This document shows positions 8,598-18,212 of a stretch of DNA of 64,000 nucleotides, one piece after another. Position 1 is the first letter of the stretch; every line of letters starts with the position of its first letter. Source of the stretch: Chloropicon primus (lineage: Eukaryota > Chlorophyta > Chloropicophyceae > Chloropicales > Chloropicaceae); NCBI GenBank assembly GCA_023205875.1, contig CP060761.1, positions 496,001 through 560,000 on the forward strand. The letters are read 5' to 3'. The notes beneath the pieces were generated by a model. The model was not told the origin of the DNA. It searched no databases and saw nothing but the letters and a program-made list of their open reading frames with translations. Both the position numbers and the translations under genes were made by a program.

Positions 8598-10199
8598 TCA
8601 CGGCGCCTCCCACTGCGTGATTCCGGTCACAGTGTTATAATAGTAAGCCCTGCCGTCAGGGGTGTAGCAGACCTTCCAGTTCTCGAGGGCAGACTGCTGC
8701 TGCTGCGGTGGCTGCGGGGGAGGTGGAGCGGGCTGGCCGTAGGGCTGGCCCCCGTACTGCTGCTGCTGCTGCTGCTGTTGCTGGTGGTCGTAGCTGGATC
8801 GCGGGGCGCTGGGAGAATACGAGCCCGACCTGTGGCTGGCCGAGTTCTGCTGGTAGTCAAGGACCTCGACCGTGGACTGGGCCCTCGCCGCGGAGGAGGC
8901 TGGCTTCTTGTTCTTCTGCAAGGTCTTGTAGCCCTGGTCAAGCTCCTCCATCCACTCCTTGTGGGCCTTGTCGTACTTGCTCTTCGCCGAGTCCTTTTTG
9001 GTGGTCTCCCTCGCCTTTTGGATATCCGCCTTCGCCCTGGTCATGATCTCCAGCCAAAGGTCTCTCTCGGCCTTGGAGTCCGCCACAAGAAGGTAGTTCT
9101 GGATCGCCTCGCCCTTCCTGCTTTTCTTCTTCTGCACGGAAACCTGGATGGTCGGCCCGGGGCCGGCATCCTTATCAGGCTTCGATATGTCCAAGCACAT
9201 GCCCAAGTTGATGACACCCCTAGGCTTGCTCTGGGCCAAAACCTTGTCGTTCAGGAACCTGAAGAGGTAACCGTCCTTGAGGACGAACCACCTCTTCCTC
9301 CACGTCTTTATGTGCTCGCCCTGGGACTGCATCCAACCGTCGTAATCGGGCTGCTTCCAGTACTCCACTCCCTCTGGAATGCTGGTGACCCCGTCCTCTC
9401 CGTCATCGCCTTGGGCCACCTTGACCTTGCCCGCGATCCAGCCGACAATACCCTTCCTCTCTGCGCTCTCGCTGCCGGTGCACTGGCCCTCCTCGCCCTC
9501 CTCGTCGTCCAAACCCATCACCTTCCTCTGGTGCTCCTCCTTGTCGATCATCTCGCAAAGCTGCATGCAAGCCGCAGTGATCGTGTCCAGAATGTCATTC
9601 ACGTCCTTGCTCCCCCCTCTCAGCTCCACTTGCCTCTGCTTCCCGTCCTTGCTCGACCAGAACAAGAACGTGTCCTTGTCTCTCACAGCCCAACGAGAGA
9701 TGACGTTCAAGGGAAACGTTTCCAGACATCTGTTGTTGTACGTGTCCACCAGCTTCAGTCCATCCATCCCAATCTCGCAGTAAACGTCTTGGGTCTCCCC
9801 GAACTCTCCCTTGAACGTCATCTTATACCGCGGAGCACCGCTCTCGCTCCTTCCTACCCTCTGGCTCGACGTTTGGTTCCTCGACCTCGCACTCGCTCCT
9901 TCATACCTCGACGACGAAGCTGACGGAGCTTGGTACTGCTGGTCGCTGTACGTGATGTTCACCAACTCCTGCTGCTGCTGCTGCGTCGGAAGGCTCGGGT
10001 AACTCACACCACCACCACCTCCTCCTCCTCCTCCTCCTCCTCCTCCGTAAGGATGCTGCTGCTGCTGCGTCGTCGTCGAATAACCAAAAGAGGAAGAAGC
10101 ATTCGGTTGTTGTGCCGCACCGTAACCTGGATGGACTTGGCCGTCGGTCGTTCCTCCCGCACCGAAGGTGAAGTGGTACCCTCCTCCGTACTCGGACAT
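8598..10199 (-). CDS. PH and WW domain protein
   Basis: This 533-residue protein begins MSEYGGGYHF; the longer frame upstream translates a dispersed repeat and was rejected. The order is a Gly/Gln-rich N-terminus (His/Pro/Gly13 tract), then a PH- or PTB-like domain about 120-225 (YKMTFKGEFGETQDVYCEIG ... VISRWAVRDKDTFLFW). A second, clearer PH domain follows at about 285-395 (DGWMQSQGEHIKTWRKRWF ... RDLWLEIM), then a coiled basic region, a Gln9 tract, a Pro-rich stretch and a C-terminal WW domain (WKVCYTPDGRAYYYN). PH domains bind phosphoinositides and WW binds PPxY-type ligands, so a membrane-linked adaptor is likely (inference). I know no named orthologue. Confidence 0.82.
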   Translation of the reverse strand: MSEYGGGYHFTFGAGGTTDGQVHPGYGAAQQPNASSSFGYSTTTQQQQHPYGGGGGGGGGGGGGVSYPSLPTQQQQQELVNITYSDQQYQAPSASSSRYEGASARSRNQTSSQRVGRSESGAPRYKMTFKGEFGETQDVYCEIGMDGLKLVDTYNNRCLETFPLNVISRWAVRDKDTFLFWSSKDGKQRQVELRGGSKDVNDILDTITAACMQLCEMIDKEEHQRKVMGLDDEEGEEGQCTGSESAERKGIVGWIAGKVKVAQGDDGEDGVTSIPEGVEYWKQPDYDGWMQSQGEHIKTWRKRWFVLKDGYLFRFLNDKVLAQSKPRGVINLGMCLDISKPDKDAGPGPTIQVSVQKKKSRKGEAIQNYLLVADSKAERDLWLEIMTRAKADIQKARETTKKDSAKSKYDKAHKEWMEELDQGYKTLQKNKKPASSAARAQSTVEVLDYQQNSASHRSGSYSPSAPRSSYDHQQQQQQQQQYGGQPYGQPAPPPPQPPQQQQSALENWKVCYTPDGRAYYYNTVTGITQWEAP

Positions 10200-10309
10200 G
10201 ACCTCTCTCTCTCTCTCTTCTTCTTCTTCCTCTCTCTCTCTCTTTTGTTGGTCGCCTCGCTCGCGGTTTGTCCCTTCTGCTTCCGCCTGCCTTGGTCTCG
10301 TCGAATTTT

Positions 10310-10465
10310 GAGACTGGGAGGAGGGGAGGGGATGAAGGGGAGGGGAGGGAGGGAGGAGAGGAGGACTGCATTGGGAGCGGGAGGGGCTGCATTGGCTTCC
10401 AGTGCCTCTCAGTAGCTTCCATCTTGGCTTTTGTATCGTTTCGTCCACCAGAAGCAGCAGCAGAG
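10310..10465 (-). repeat. Dispersed repeat B, copy 1, upstream of the PH/WW gene
   Basis: About 150 bp here match 22800-22950 closely and in the same orientation: GAGGACTGCATTGGGAGCGG, GCCTCTCAGT, CTTCCATCTTGGCTTTTG, GTTTCGTCCACCAGAAGCA. Both copies lie 110-260 bp before the start codon of a minus-strand gene. A third, partial echo (TCGCTTTTGCTCC, CGCCAGAAGCAGCAG) lies at about 10590-10630, some 168 bp away. Confidence 0.85.
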
Positions 10466-10628
10466 AGAAAGAGAAAGAGAAAGAGAAAGAGAAAGAGAAG
10501 GAGAGAAATTAGGATTAGGATGAAGGTGAGGGTGGTGAAGGGGCCTTCACTGGATTAGTATAAATGTTGCATCCCATCGTGTCTCCCACCTTCGCTTTTG
10601 CTCCAACCGCCAGAAGCAGCAGCAGCAG

Positions 10629-10667
<39 letters not shown>

Positions 10668-10728
10668 CATCGGAATGCATTAAGGATGGATGAACACCTG
10701 GCGTACAATACACCGCATTAAAATAATC
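10466..10728. other. Spacer between the MePCE 3' end and repeat B
   Basis: This stretch holds (GAGAAA)n at 10468-10500, an (AG)n run at 10632-10666 and the partial repeat-B echo. No gene is seen. Confidence 0.4.
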
Positions 10729-11805
10729 CTACACCGCTGCGTGGCTTCCAGCAAGTTCACCGTCTGGAAGCCTCTTGTACATCTTCATGGGCCTCTGCTT
10801 GAAATGCTTCGATTTCGTGCACTTGTCGCTCTCCTCGAGAAACGCGAAACCGTACTCGCGTTCCAGCAGACCAGTGAAGTCCTGCGGCTTTATCTCGAAT
10901 GCGCTGGGATCAAACAGCCTTTCCTTGGAGCTGCAGTCCTCGCTGAAGAACTGTTTCAGCTCCCCCTTCTTCTTGGAGTTCTTGTACGAGTTCCAAGCCT
11001 GGTACTCGAGGCACAGGATCCCCCCCACCCGAAGGATCTTGGAGAAAAGCTCGAACAGGTCCCGAATGCCCTTGTCCCCGTAGCATAGATGGACCCACTT
11101 CACCACGCTGAAGCACATGACCGTGTCGTAGCTCCTCTCCTCGTAGTTCCAACGCATGAAGTCGGTGTGAATGAACGCGGTGTTGTCGAGGGCCCTCAGA
11201 CGCTCCTCGGCGTCGTGCCGCCCCTCGCCCCGGACGAGACTCTTCTTGTCCTCGAGCCTCCTGCTCGCCACGCGGATCAGCTCGGCGTCCACGTCGATGC
11301 CGACCATCGTCCTGGGCTTGTATTCGGACGCCAGCTCGACACAGATGGGCCCCTCGTTGCACCCCAAGTCCAAGCAGTCCTTGCCCCTGATCCAGTCCTC
11401 CTTCATCGTCATGCACCTGGGATCGCAAGCGAAGACGTTCTCCGAGGTGTGCCTCCGCGCGTAGTAGTGGTGGTAGTTCCCGTACCGCCCGTGGAGGATG
11501 TCGTACTGCCTCTCCCCTCCCTTGGCCGCCGTGTAGGCCGGGTCGTACCTCCTCCTCACCTTGGAGGGTCTTCTGCGCGACGACTGGCGGTGGCCTCCGC
11601 GCTGACGCTGCGGCCCGGGTCGGGATGACGACTCTCGCACGATTCTCGTCTCTTGGGGCCCTTCGCCGCCGCCATCGTCGTTGTCGTCGTCCCCCCTGCT
11701 TCCTCGCGAATTTAGCGCGACGCTCCGAGGAACCTTTCCCGTGGCACCCGCCCAGGAGGAGGAGGAGGAGTCCGAGGACCTCTTCTTCGAGGCGGTCAAG
11801 GCCAT
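10729..11805 (-). CDS. MEPCE: Bin3/MePCE-type RNA 5'-gamma-phosphate methyltransferase
   Basis: The Bin3/MePCE family caps small RNAs such as 7SK and U6 with a gamma-phosphate methyl group, using S-adenosylmethionine. The 358-residue product has a basic, disordered N-terminus (SRRRPSKVRRRYD). The family signature then follows: the YGNYHHYYARR region, CLDLGCNEGPICVELA (SAM motif I), MVGIDVDAELI, and the hallmark MCFSVVKWVHLCYGDKGI. Next come LRVGGILCLEYQAWNSY and the C-terminal FKQRPMKMY. The ATG at 11805 is the first in frame. Two plus-strand-read reversed GPE copies lie just upstream at 11972 and 12155. The RNA substrate cannot be told from sequence. Confidence 0.92.
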   Translation of the reverse strand: MALTASKKRSSDSSSSSWAGATGKVPRSVALNSRGSRGDDDNDDGGGEGPQETRIVRESSSRPGPQRQRGGHRQSSRRRPSKVRRRYDPAYTAAKGGERQYDILHGRYGNYHHYYARRHTSENVFACDPRCMTMKEDWIRGKDCLDLGCNEGPICVELASEYKPRTMVGIDVDAELIRVASRRLEDKKSLVRGEGRHDAEERLRALDNTAFIHTDFMRWNYEERSYDTVMCFSVVKWVHLCYGDKGIRDLFELFSKILRVGGILCLEYQAWNSYKNSKKKGELKQFFSEDCSSKERLFDPSAFEIKPQDFTGLLEREYGFAFLEESDKCTKSKHFKQRPMKMYKRLPDGELAGSHAAV

Positions 11806-11971
11806 GGCTGATCGCGATGGCAGCAGCGAGGATGGGTGTCAGCAGCGAGCGATGACTCGGTCAAAAGAAACCCCCAGCACTGCGAGGCGACGCCTTGCCC
11901 TGACCTTGACACACGCGCACGCACTTCCTGCTCCTCCCTCTTCTTCTCCTGTGGAAGAGTGCTTCCCTGGT

Positions 11972-12303
11972 CTCACCAACGAGTCAAATCGAGCAAACGA
12001 CCAATCGATGGAAAGATCACGATATGTTCTTCCGCATCAAAGAAATCAATTCACCTCGTTCCCTCTTCCTCGCTCCCTACCCTCGTTCGCGTCCTTGGCT
12101 CTCCCTCTCCTCGCCGTCCAGCGGCGCTGTGTGTGGATTTTGATTTTTGATTGCACACCAATGGGTCAAATCAAGCAAGCGACCAATCGATGGAAAGATC
12201 ACGATATGTTCTTCCGCATCAAAGAAATCAATTCACCTCGTTCCCTCTTCCCCGCTCCCTACCCTCGTTCGCGTCCTTGGCTCTCCCTCTCCTCGCCGTC
12301 CAG
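11972..12303 (-). repeat. Duplicated GPE-containing unit upstream of MePCE, 182-bp step
   Basis: Two near-identical copies of about 145 bp start near 11976 and 12158. Each contains CGACCAATCGATGGAAAGAT and then TCCTTGGCTCTCCCTCTCC. The first is preceded by CTCACCAACGAGTCAAATCG, which on the minus strand gives GTTGGTGAG. Read on the minus strand, both are diverged GPEs pointing at MePCE. Confidence 0.85.
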
Positions 12304-12500
12304 GTCCAGGGGGGGCGCTGTGTGTGGGAGGATTTTGATTGCACTCGTATTGCCTATTTTGTGTACACTCGTTTCTCACCCTTATCCTGAATTCTAATGA
12401 GAGACAACTATTGGTTCTCAGAAGAAGAGAGAGAGAGAGAGAGAGAGATCTTGATCGATCGACAACTGCTTTGACGACGACGACGACGACGGACGACAGG

Positions 12501-13256
12501 ATGATTGCCAAGTGCACCATGACAACCAGAACGACCGCCTGCGTCAGGCAAACTACCGCATGCTCTGTCAGAAGGCAAGCGACTGTCGCTAAAGGTAAGA
12601 CGAACACGAACACGAACACGAACTGAAACGAGAAGAAGAAAACCATTTTTTTTTTCTCAAACTGCACTCAAGGTTCGATCGATCGTACGGATCGTAGGAC
12701 GTAGGACGTGCCAAGGCATGCCTTTTCTTTCTGTGGGAGAGGAAGAAGCGGCGCGATCGTCGTAACGCTTGGACTGACACGCCTCGCTGCTCTCGCTCTC
12801 TCGCTCTCTCGCTCTCTTTCTCTCTCTTTTCTCTGATGCAATCAATCTCGTCATCTGCAGTTGCCAAGCCAGACAGGTTTGCGGAAGCGAAGAAGGTGTT
12901 GAGGAAGGAGCTTCCCAAGATCGAGGCTGCCGCGGTTGTGGGAGCTGCCACGCTCACCGCTTCCCCTGCCTTCGCCCTCGTTGACAGGAGGTTGAACGGT
13001 GACGGAACCAGGCTTCCTTTCGGAATCAACGATCCTATCTTGGGATGGATCCTTGTCGCTGTCTTCGGAGGTGAGTCTCCCATTTCCTTCCATCGGCTTG
13101 ACGAGTGCCTCTTCGATCCTCGTGTGTCACTGACGCCTTCCTCTCTCTCTCCCTCTCCCTCTCTCTCTTGCAGGCGTCTGGGCTGTGTTCTCTCAGTCCA
13201 CTGGCGAGCTCGGCGCCGGTGAGGAGGACGGAGAGGATGGCGGACTCTCTTTGTAA
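12501..13256 (+). CDS. PSBW: Photosystem II reaction-centre protein PsbW (plastid-targeted precursor)
   Basis: PsbW is a one-pass thylakoid protein that stabilises PSII-LHCII supercomplexes and is encoded in the nucleus of green plastid lineages. I assemble three exons: 12501-12594, 12861-13070 and 13174-13256 (donors GTAAGA and GTGAGT, acceptors TCTGCAG and CTTGCAG), all in phase, giving 128 residues. The N-terminus is Thr/Arg/Ala-rich, like a stroma transit peptide. Then comes a thylakoid-type cleavage region TASPAFALVD, then RRLNGDGTRLPFGINDPILG, then the transmembrane segment WILVAVFGGVWAVF and an acidic tail. GINDPILGW matches the family's conserved block. No GPE is obvious upstream. Confidence 0.93.
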
Positions 13257-13402
13257 AGCGGGCCACGGAAGGAGGGGAACCGAGACTCTCTCTCCCTTGG
13301 AACCAAATAAAGCAAAACGAAAAAACAAAAAGCATTTCTCTTAAACGTACGTGTGTTTGTTTATAGGAACTACGGCAACAACAACATTAGTTTTCATTCA
13401 TT

Positions 13403-14842
13403 CTAGAACGCGACTGCTGCCGCCGAGCTTGGCCTCGATGGCAAGCTCGGCAAGGTTCCGGTGAACCACTTGACCATGGCGAGGCTCACTTTGGGCTGGT
13501 CCATCGGCGCGAGGTGCCCCGCGTCGTACATTCTCAGAAAGGTGAAGTTCTCGAACTGCCTCACCTGCGCGACCGAGTCCTTGCCCTGGTGCGGGGTGAC
13601 CTCCACGTCGCTCGCGGCGTTGAAGCCTTCCTTGCCGCTCCAGTCGAGGTCCAATGTCCAGGCCTTGTTGCCGATCCAGTTGCAGATCCAGTCCATGTCG
13701 CCCGCGTAGATCATCACCTTGACGCCGTTCTCCAAGAGCTGGACCACTTGCTTGTCAAAGTTTTTCATCCAGTCCGCGGCGAACATGGCGTTCACGGTGT
13801 TGTTGCAGTCCTGCCACTCCACGTGCGAGGGAACGCCCAGAATCTCCTTGACCGTCGCGTTGTTCATGAACGTTCCGACGTTGGAGAAATCGTAGCACAA
13901 CGGGTGCTCCTTGTCGCACTCAAGTCTAATGTCGTACGGGTTCGTGCCGCTCGCCTGGAAGGGCATGAACATCATGGCCTGGCATACCTCCTGGGCCTGG
14001 ACGCAGGCGCTCGTGTCGTTCTGGCACTTGTCGATGCTCTGCTTGCACAAGGGCCATCCGGCCTTCTGGAGCAGGTAGGCGGGGTACGAGATGATCGGGT
14101 GGCCGATCCTCTTTTTGGCGTAAGTGTACGCCAGCTCGGGGTAGTACTTGAACTGGACCGACGGGACAGTCAAGCCGTTCCCGATGCCAACTCCGACCAA
14201 GTTCACCTCGTCCATCACCGCCGCGGCGACCGCAGGCACGTAGTGCCCGCCGTAGGACTCCCCGAAGAGGAAGAAGTCCCGGTCCCTCAGCTCAGGGTGG
14301 GCCTCGAAGAAGTCGAGGAGGAAGGACCCCACGTGCTTCGCGACACCTTTCTCGTTGTGGTCCTCGTCCGATTTCGAGCCATTGCTGTAGCTGTACCCCA
14401 CGCCACAGGGCTGGTCGATGTAAATCACCGAGGCCGCACTCGTCCAGCTGAACTCGTTTCTCCTGGGGAACGCTCGGCCCCCGTCGAGCAGGCAAGGACC
14501 GTTCTCCAGGAAAAGCGCAGTCGCATCGCTGCACCCGGGCCCTCCCGTCATCCACAAGATGACCGGATCCTTCGCCGGGTCGGACCTCGACTCGAAGAAC
14601 CAGTAGAACATGTTCAAGTCCCTCGTCCCTGTCACTCGGTAGTACCCTGCCTCCTGATTCACCGTGGGGTCGCACAGCTCCCCGAGGCTCCGAGCGTTAC
14701 GACTCGTTACCTCCAACCTGCCGCTGAAGTTGTCCCCGCCGAGCTCGTAGCGCATCGCCAAGCACGTCGTGAACGCAAACGCGGCGAGAACGACGAAGCT
14801 CGCGCCGCCACATCTTCTCGCCCACATCGTCGGAGCCACCAT
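13403..14842 (-). CDS. Serine carboxypeptidase (peptidase family S10)
   Basis: This is a secreted or vacuolar/lysosomal carboxypeptidase that removes C-terminal residues at acid pH. Starting at 14842 (MVAPTMWARR) gives a signal peptide with hydrophobic core ASFVVLAAFAFTTCLA. The 43 extra residues of the longer frame translate a GPE copy, so I rejected that start. Visible are WMTGGPGCSDA (oxyanion loop), DQPCGVGYSYS, FGESYGGHYVPA with the catalytic Ser, YAGDMDWICN with the catalytic Asp, and YDAGHLAPMDQP with the catalytic His. At 479 residues it has the usual family length. Relatives also act as acyltransferases; the triad alone does not separate the two. Confidence 0.93.
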   Translation of the reverse strand: MVAPTMWARRCGGASFVVLAAFAFTTCLAMRYELGGDNFSGRLEVTSRNARSLGELCDPTVNQEAGYYRVTGTRDLNMFYWFFESRSDPAKDPVILWMTGGPGCSDATALFLENGPCLLDGGRAFPRRNEFSWTSAASVIYIDQPCGVGYSYSNGSKSDEDHNEKGVAKHVGSFLLDFFEAHPELRDRDFFLFGESYGGHYVPAVAAAVMDEVNLVGVGIGNGLTVPSVQFKYYPELAYTYAKKRIGHPIISYPAYLLQKAGWPLCKQSIDKCQNDTSACVQAQEVCQAMMFMPFQASGTNPYDIRLECDKEHPLCYDFSNVGTFMNNATVKEILGVPSHVEWQDCNNTVNAMFAADWMKNFDKQVVQLLENGVKVMIYAGDMDWICNWIGNKAWTLDLDWSGKEGFNAASDVEVTPHQGKDSVAQVRQFENFTFLRMYDAGHLAPMDQPKVSLAMVKWFTGTLPSLPSRPSSAAAVAF

Positions 14843-14904
14843 CCTCTCCCCAGGCCTCCTCCTCCTCCGTCCTCTCGCTTCCTCGCTTCGTAGCTTCCTC
14901 GCCG

Positions 14905-14953
14905 CGGGGCCGTTTCTTTCGACCGAGGGCTCTTTCGAAAGATCGCGAGACGC
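14905..14953 (-). promoter_or_regulatory. GPE, minus copy, 63 bp upstream of the carboxypeptidase
   Basis: A well-kept copy. On the plus strand it reads CGTTTCTTTCGACCGAGGG, then CTCTTTCGAAAGATCGCGAG, then ACG. It lies inside the long frame but before the preferred ATG. Confidence 0.7.
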
Positions 14954-15364
14954 TTGTTCCCGATCACTCAACCCCTCTCAGCAAAGTGGACCCCGCTTCC
15001 CTTGCGCGCAACGATTGCTCTTGCCCCTCGCACCTTCCTCTGCCTCAATCTGTAGCAATTTTTTTTGTGTTCTGGGGAGATGAACCAACCCCCCAACGGT
15101 CTGACGAGGTGATGTCGCTGTTTGGTCCCATGGACAACTTGAAGTGAAGTGGGTGCTTGTGTTGGTTTGTGTGGTGCGGGAAGGGGGCAGGCCTCCGTGG
15201 CACTGCCCAATGCCTGTGTCCAAGGGTGAGGGGTTGTCGAAGTTTGTCAAAAATAAATTTGAATAATAAAAAGTATTTCCATCCCCCTGGGTTTTCTGCT
15301 CCTTCTTCCTCACAGATGGAGGAGAATGACACGGCAGAAGCTTTCAGCCGCCCAAGAATATCTA
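14954..15364. other. Spacer between the carboxypeptidase promoter side and the PDH kinase 3' end
   Basis: No gene is visible. The stretch 15236-15290 is AT-rich (AAAATAAATTTGAATAATAA) and probably belongs to the 3' flank of the PDH kinase transcript. Confidence 0.4.
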
Positions 15365-16654
15365 TCATGCGATCTCAATGTCCTTGTCCCGCAAGTTTCT
15401 CAGGTTCAGGTACACGTCCACACCGTAGCCGTTGACGTTCACGATTTCCAGGTCTCCGCCAAAGTACCTGGCGTGCAGCCGGGACAGGGGGAGGCCGAAA
15501 CCGAGACCGGCCATCTTGCTGTGGGAGTTGCTCCCCGCCGCCGCGCCGGAGAGATCCAGCGCCCCACCCTGGTCCAGGCCCTGGTCGATCTCGAGTCCAG
15601 CGTTCTCGTCCACGGTGGTGTAACCGTAGTTCCACACCTTCCTCTCGTCCACGCTGTCGATCCCCCCGCCCTGGTCGCTGATCTTGATCGTAACGGCGCA
15701 GCGACCCTTGCATATCTTCACGGTGACCGACGGCATCTTCTTCCGCCTGCTGCCCTTTCCGCCCCCCGACAGGATGGAGTTCTCCACCGTGGCCCTCAAG
15801 GCGTTCTTCATCAGCTCGAAGAGCATGTAGTCCAAGTGGGCCGGGATGTAAGAGATGATGGCGTCCTCCCCCTGGTCACCGATCACCCTGACCTCCGGAG
15901 ACGTCCCGTAGGTCTCCACGCACGCCTGCTGGGCCTTCCTGTACGCGAAGTCCACGGCCTCGTGCAGGTCCAGCTGGGTGCAGACGATGCCGACGAAGTT
16001 CTGCCGCTTCTGCTGCAGGGCGACGTGCTGCTCCGCGAGAATCCTCCTGGATATCCTCGACGTCAGCATGCTGTTCAGGAAGGAGTCCAGCTTCAGCTGG
16101 TCCCCGATGAAAGGCTTGGACTTGCACTCCCTCAGCCCGGCCGCCAGGGCCTCCACCATCGGGCCGTGCTCGTCCACCAGGCGCTTGAGCAGCACGGTGA
16201 AGTCGGCGTTCGACTCGTCGTCCTTGACCTCCGGGAACTTTCGCAGGGTCTGGAACGCGTTGTAGTACGAATTGTACACCTTCTTGATGTTCGGGTTGAT
16301 GACAACGATGTAGGGAAGAAACTGGAGGTCGAGAAGCCTCCTGGCCAGGCGCTTGGGAAGCTCCTTCTGAAGGAAGCGGGCGTTCTCCCAGACCACAGAG
16401 TGCCTCTCGTCCACCTGCGCGGCGTTCCCTATCTTCATCAGCTTCTTCAAGTTCACCACCTCGTTGTGCTCCTCCTCGTGGGCGGCGTACTTTTGGATCA
16501 GGTTGTCGTAAAACCCGGGCGTGAAGTCATCCTTCCCGTTCCCGTTCTTCGTGCTCGACGAGGGAGGCTCCGAACCCCTGGACTCCATCCACACCGCACG
16601 GCACCGAAGCGCCAGCCTCGCAAGCGGCATCCTCCTCGCCACAGTCGTCGCCAT
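15365..16654 (-). CDS. PDK: Mitochondrial pyruvate dehydrogenase kinase family protein
   Basis: These kinases have a histidine-kinase (GHKL) fold but phosphorylate Ser on the E1-alpha subunit of pyruvate (or branched-chain ketoacid) dehydrogenase, switching the complex off. The 429-residue product begins MATTVARRMPLARLALRCRA, an amphipathic Arg-rich matrix presequence. The N-terminal four-helix region includes HSVVWENARFLQKELPKRLA. Then come the N-box YMLFELMKNALRATVEN, G1 ISDQGGGID and G2 GLGFGLPLSRLHARYFGG. The first ATG is at 16654; the slightly longer frame would start at a GTG. Choosing PDK over BCKDK rests on general similarity and is not certain. Confidence 0.9.
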   Translation of the reverse strand: MATTVARRMPLARLALRCRAVWMESRGSEPPSSSTKNGNGKDDFTPGFYDNLIQKYAAHEEEHNEVVNLKKLMKIGNAAQVDERHSVVWENARFLQKELPKRLARRLLDLQFLPYIVVINPNIKKVYNSYYNAFQTLRKFPEVKDDESNADFTVLLKRLVDEHGPMVEALAAGLRECKSKPFIGDQLKLDSFLNSMLTSRISRRILAEQHVALQQKRQNFVGIVCTQLDLHEAVDFAYRKAQQACVETYGTSPEVRVIGDQGEDAIISYIPAHLDYMLFELMKNALRATVENSILSGGGKGSRRKKMPSVTVKICKGRCAVTIKISDQGGGIDSVDERKVWNYGYTTVDENAGLEIDQGLDQGGALDLSGAAAGSNSHSKMAGLGFGLPLSRLHARYFGGDLEIVNVNGYGVDVYLNLRNLRDKDIEIA

Positions 16655-18040
16655 CCTCACTTGCTCAACAAATTAAAAAGAAAAAAAGAGGGAGACGGAC
16701 CTAAAACCCAAACCTTATCCCGGTATCGAACGATCGATCAATCGATGATGCTCAATGCTGCTGCTGCTGCTGCTCTCCGTCTGGAATGCTTCCAATCGAG
16801 TTGTCGTGACGAGGCAGCAGTCGTTCGACCCGTCGCTAAAAATCTCGCGAGATGCCTCACACTTTGGTCCCCGCGCTCACCCTCCTCCGCACACGAAACT
16901 CGAAACAATCCTCTCCTCCTCTCTGCCACCTTTGCCGTTGCTCCCTTCTGCCGATGAAAAAGCAACGCACCGTGGCGCTCGGGCGCCAAAACGAGCGCGA
17001 AAGGAGTCGACGGAAAGAGGAAGCGATGGCGCTTGGCTTTCTTTTCGAATTCTCACGGACGTCTTTCTCCGCCGGACGTCGTCGTCGTCCGAGTCACTCC
17101 TGAAAAGCTTTTCCTCTCTTTGGCCTCGATTGACTTTTGAAAAGAGAGACCAGGACAACAGAGGGAGTGGAGGGAGTGGAGGGGAGGAGGAAGTGTGATG
17201 TGATGTGATGTGATGTGATGTGATTGTGATGTGATGCTCGATTCGTTGCTTCCTTCCCCGGTTTCCTCATTGTCCTTCCTCCTCCCCCTCCTTCGTCATC
17301 ACCACCGTCATCGTCATCACCTCTCGTAAGTGGAGGGAGGTGTACTTGCACCAACAACACCAATGGAGAGAGAGAAAGAGAGAGAAAGAGAGAGAAAGAG
17401 AGAGATGAGAGATGCGAACAAGAGAATGCTTCTCTCCCCTTCTGCTCCATTGTCATCATAAGCATTGCCATCACCAATCTTGTCTTTGTCTTTCTGGACC
17501 CACAAAGTCAAAGTAGTCTGCAGTATCAAAGCTCAAAAGAGACACAAGGACACAAGAGAGGCAAAGAGAGAGAGAATAGGAGAATCAAGAGGGAGATCAG
17601 GCCAATGCTTCCCACCACCACCATCTTCCTCTCATCTTCTCCCTCTCTCTCTCTTCTGTAACTTGTCTCAAGCTCAGAAGAGACACACGGACAGAGAGGC
17701 AAAGAGAGAGAGCGAATGAGAGATCGAATGAGAGATCGAATGCGAGAGAATGAGGATGAGAGGTATCAAGAGGAAGATCAGGCCAATGCTTCCCACCACC
17801 ACCATCTTCCTCTCATCTTCTCCCTCCTTGTCTCTTCTGTCTCTCTTCTGTTCTGATTGATCCACTCCTCCGATGGCGTTCAATCCGTGTACCTGAAAAT
17901 CGGATGGTGGAAATTGGCGTTGATCCGATAAGAAAGCGAGGACGAGAGGCTCTCATTGGTTTCACGAGGTGGGTGGGCAAAAACAAGTGAAACGCGACGC
18001 GATAAGGGCGAAGGTTGGTGCGAGGGACGCCACCAATGAA
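16655..18040. other. Divergent spacer between PDH kinase and ACP
   Basis: This spacer holds a diverged minus GPE at 16808-16855 (GTCGTTCGACCCGTCGC, AATCTCGCGAGATG), (GTGAT)n at 17191-17235 and an (AGAGAA)n tract at 17365-17405. A direct repeat of about 100 bp follows, whose core GGCCAATGCTTCCCACCACC recurs at about 17600 and 17781, a step of 181 bp. I see no gene in it. Confidence 0.6.
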
Positions 18041-18095
18041 AGCGTCTCTCTCTTGTCTTTCGTTCGACCCCTCGCTCGAAGGGAATGGCGCACGA
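18041..18095 (+). promoter_or_regulatory. GPE, plus copy, upstream of ACP
   Basis: The order AGCGTCTCTCTCTTGTCTTT, CGTTCGACCC, CTCGCTCGAAGGGAATGGCG follows the pattern. The core palindrome is degenerate, but the CTCGCTCGAAGGGAATG block is well kept. It lies 118 bp before the ATG. Confidence 0.6.
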
Positions 18096-18212
18096 GAGAG
18101 GATACCACGAGGGAATGACGGAGTGACTGACGCGTGGTTTTTGCTTTCTCTCCTGTGCATGGGATGGCCCAGTTGACGAGAAGAGACGAAGAAGAAGAAG
18201 GACAAGCACGAC

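Noticed and set aside
8508-9923. A 471-codon open frame on the plus strand opposite the PH/WW gene
   Set aside because: It is Leu/Val/Arg-rich antisense translation of a GC-rich gene with clear domains on the other strand. The same holds for long antisense frames at 13514-14893, 15326-16957, 20904-21995, 27343-28959, 30890-32518 and 45145-47088.
10200-10448. Extended N-terminus of the PH/WW protein
   Set aside because: It translates repeat B and purine/pyrimidine tracts. A similar false peptide arises at the XPO7 copy.
14843-14971. Extended N-terminus of the carboxypeptidase
   Set aside because: It would displace the signal peptide inward and translates a copy of the promoter-side element.
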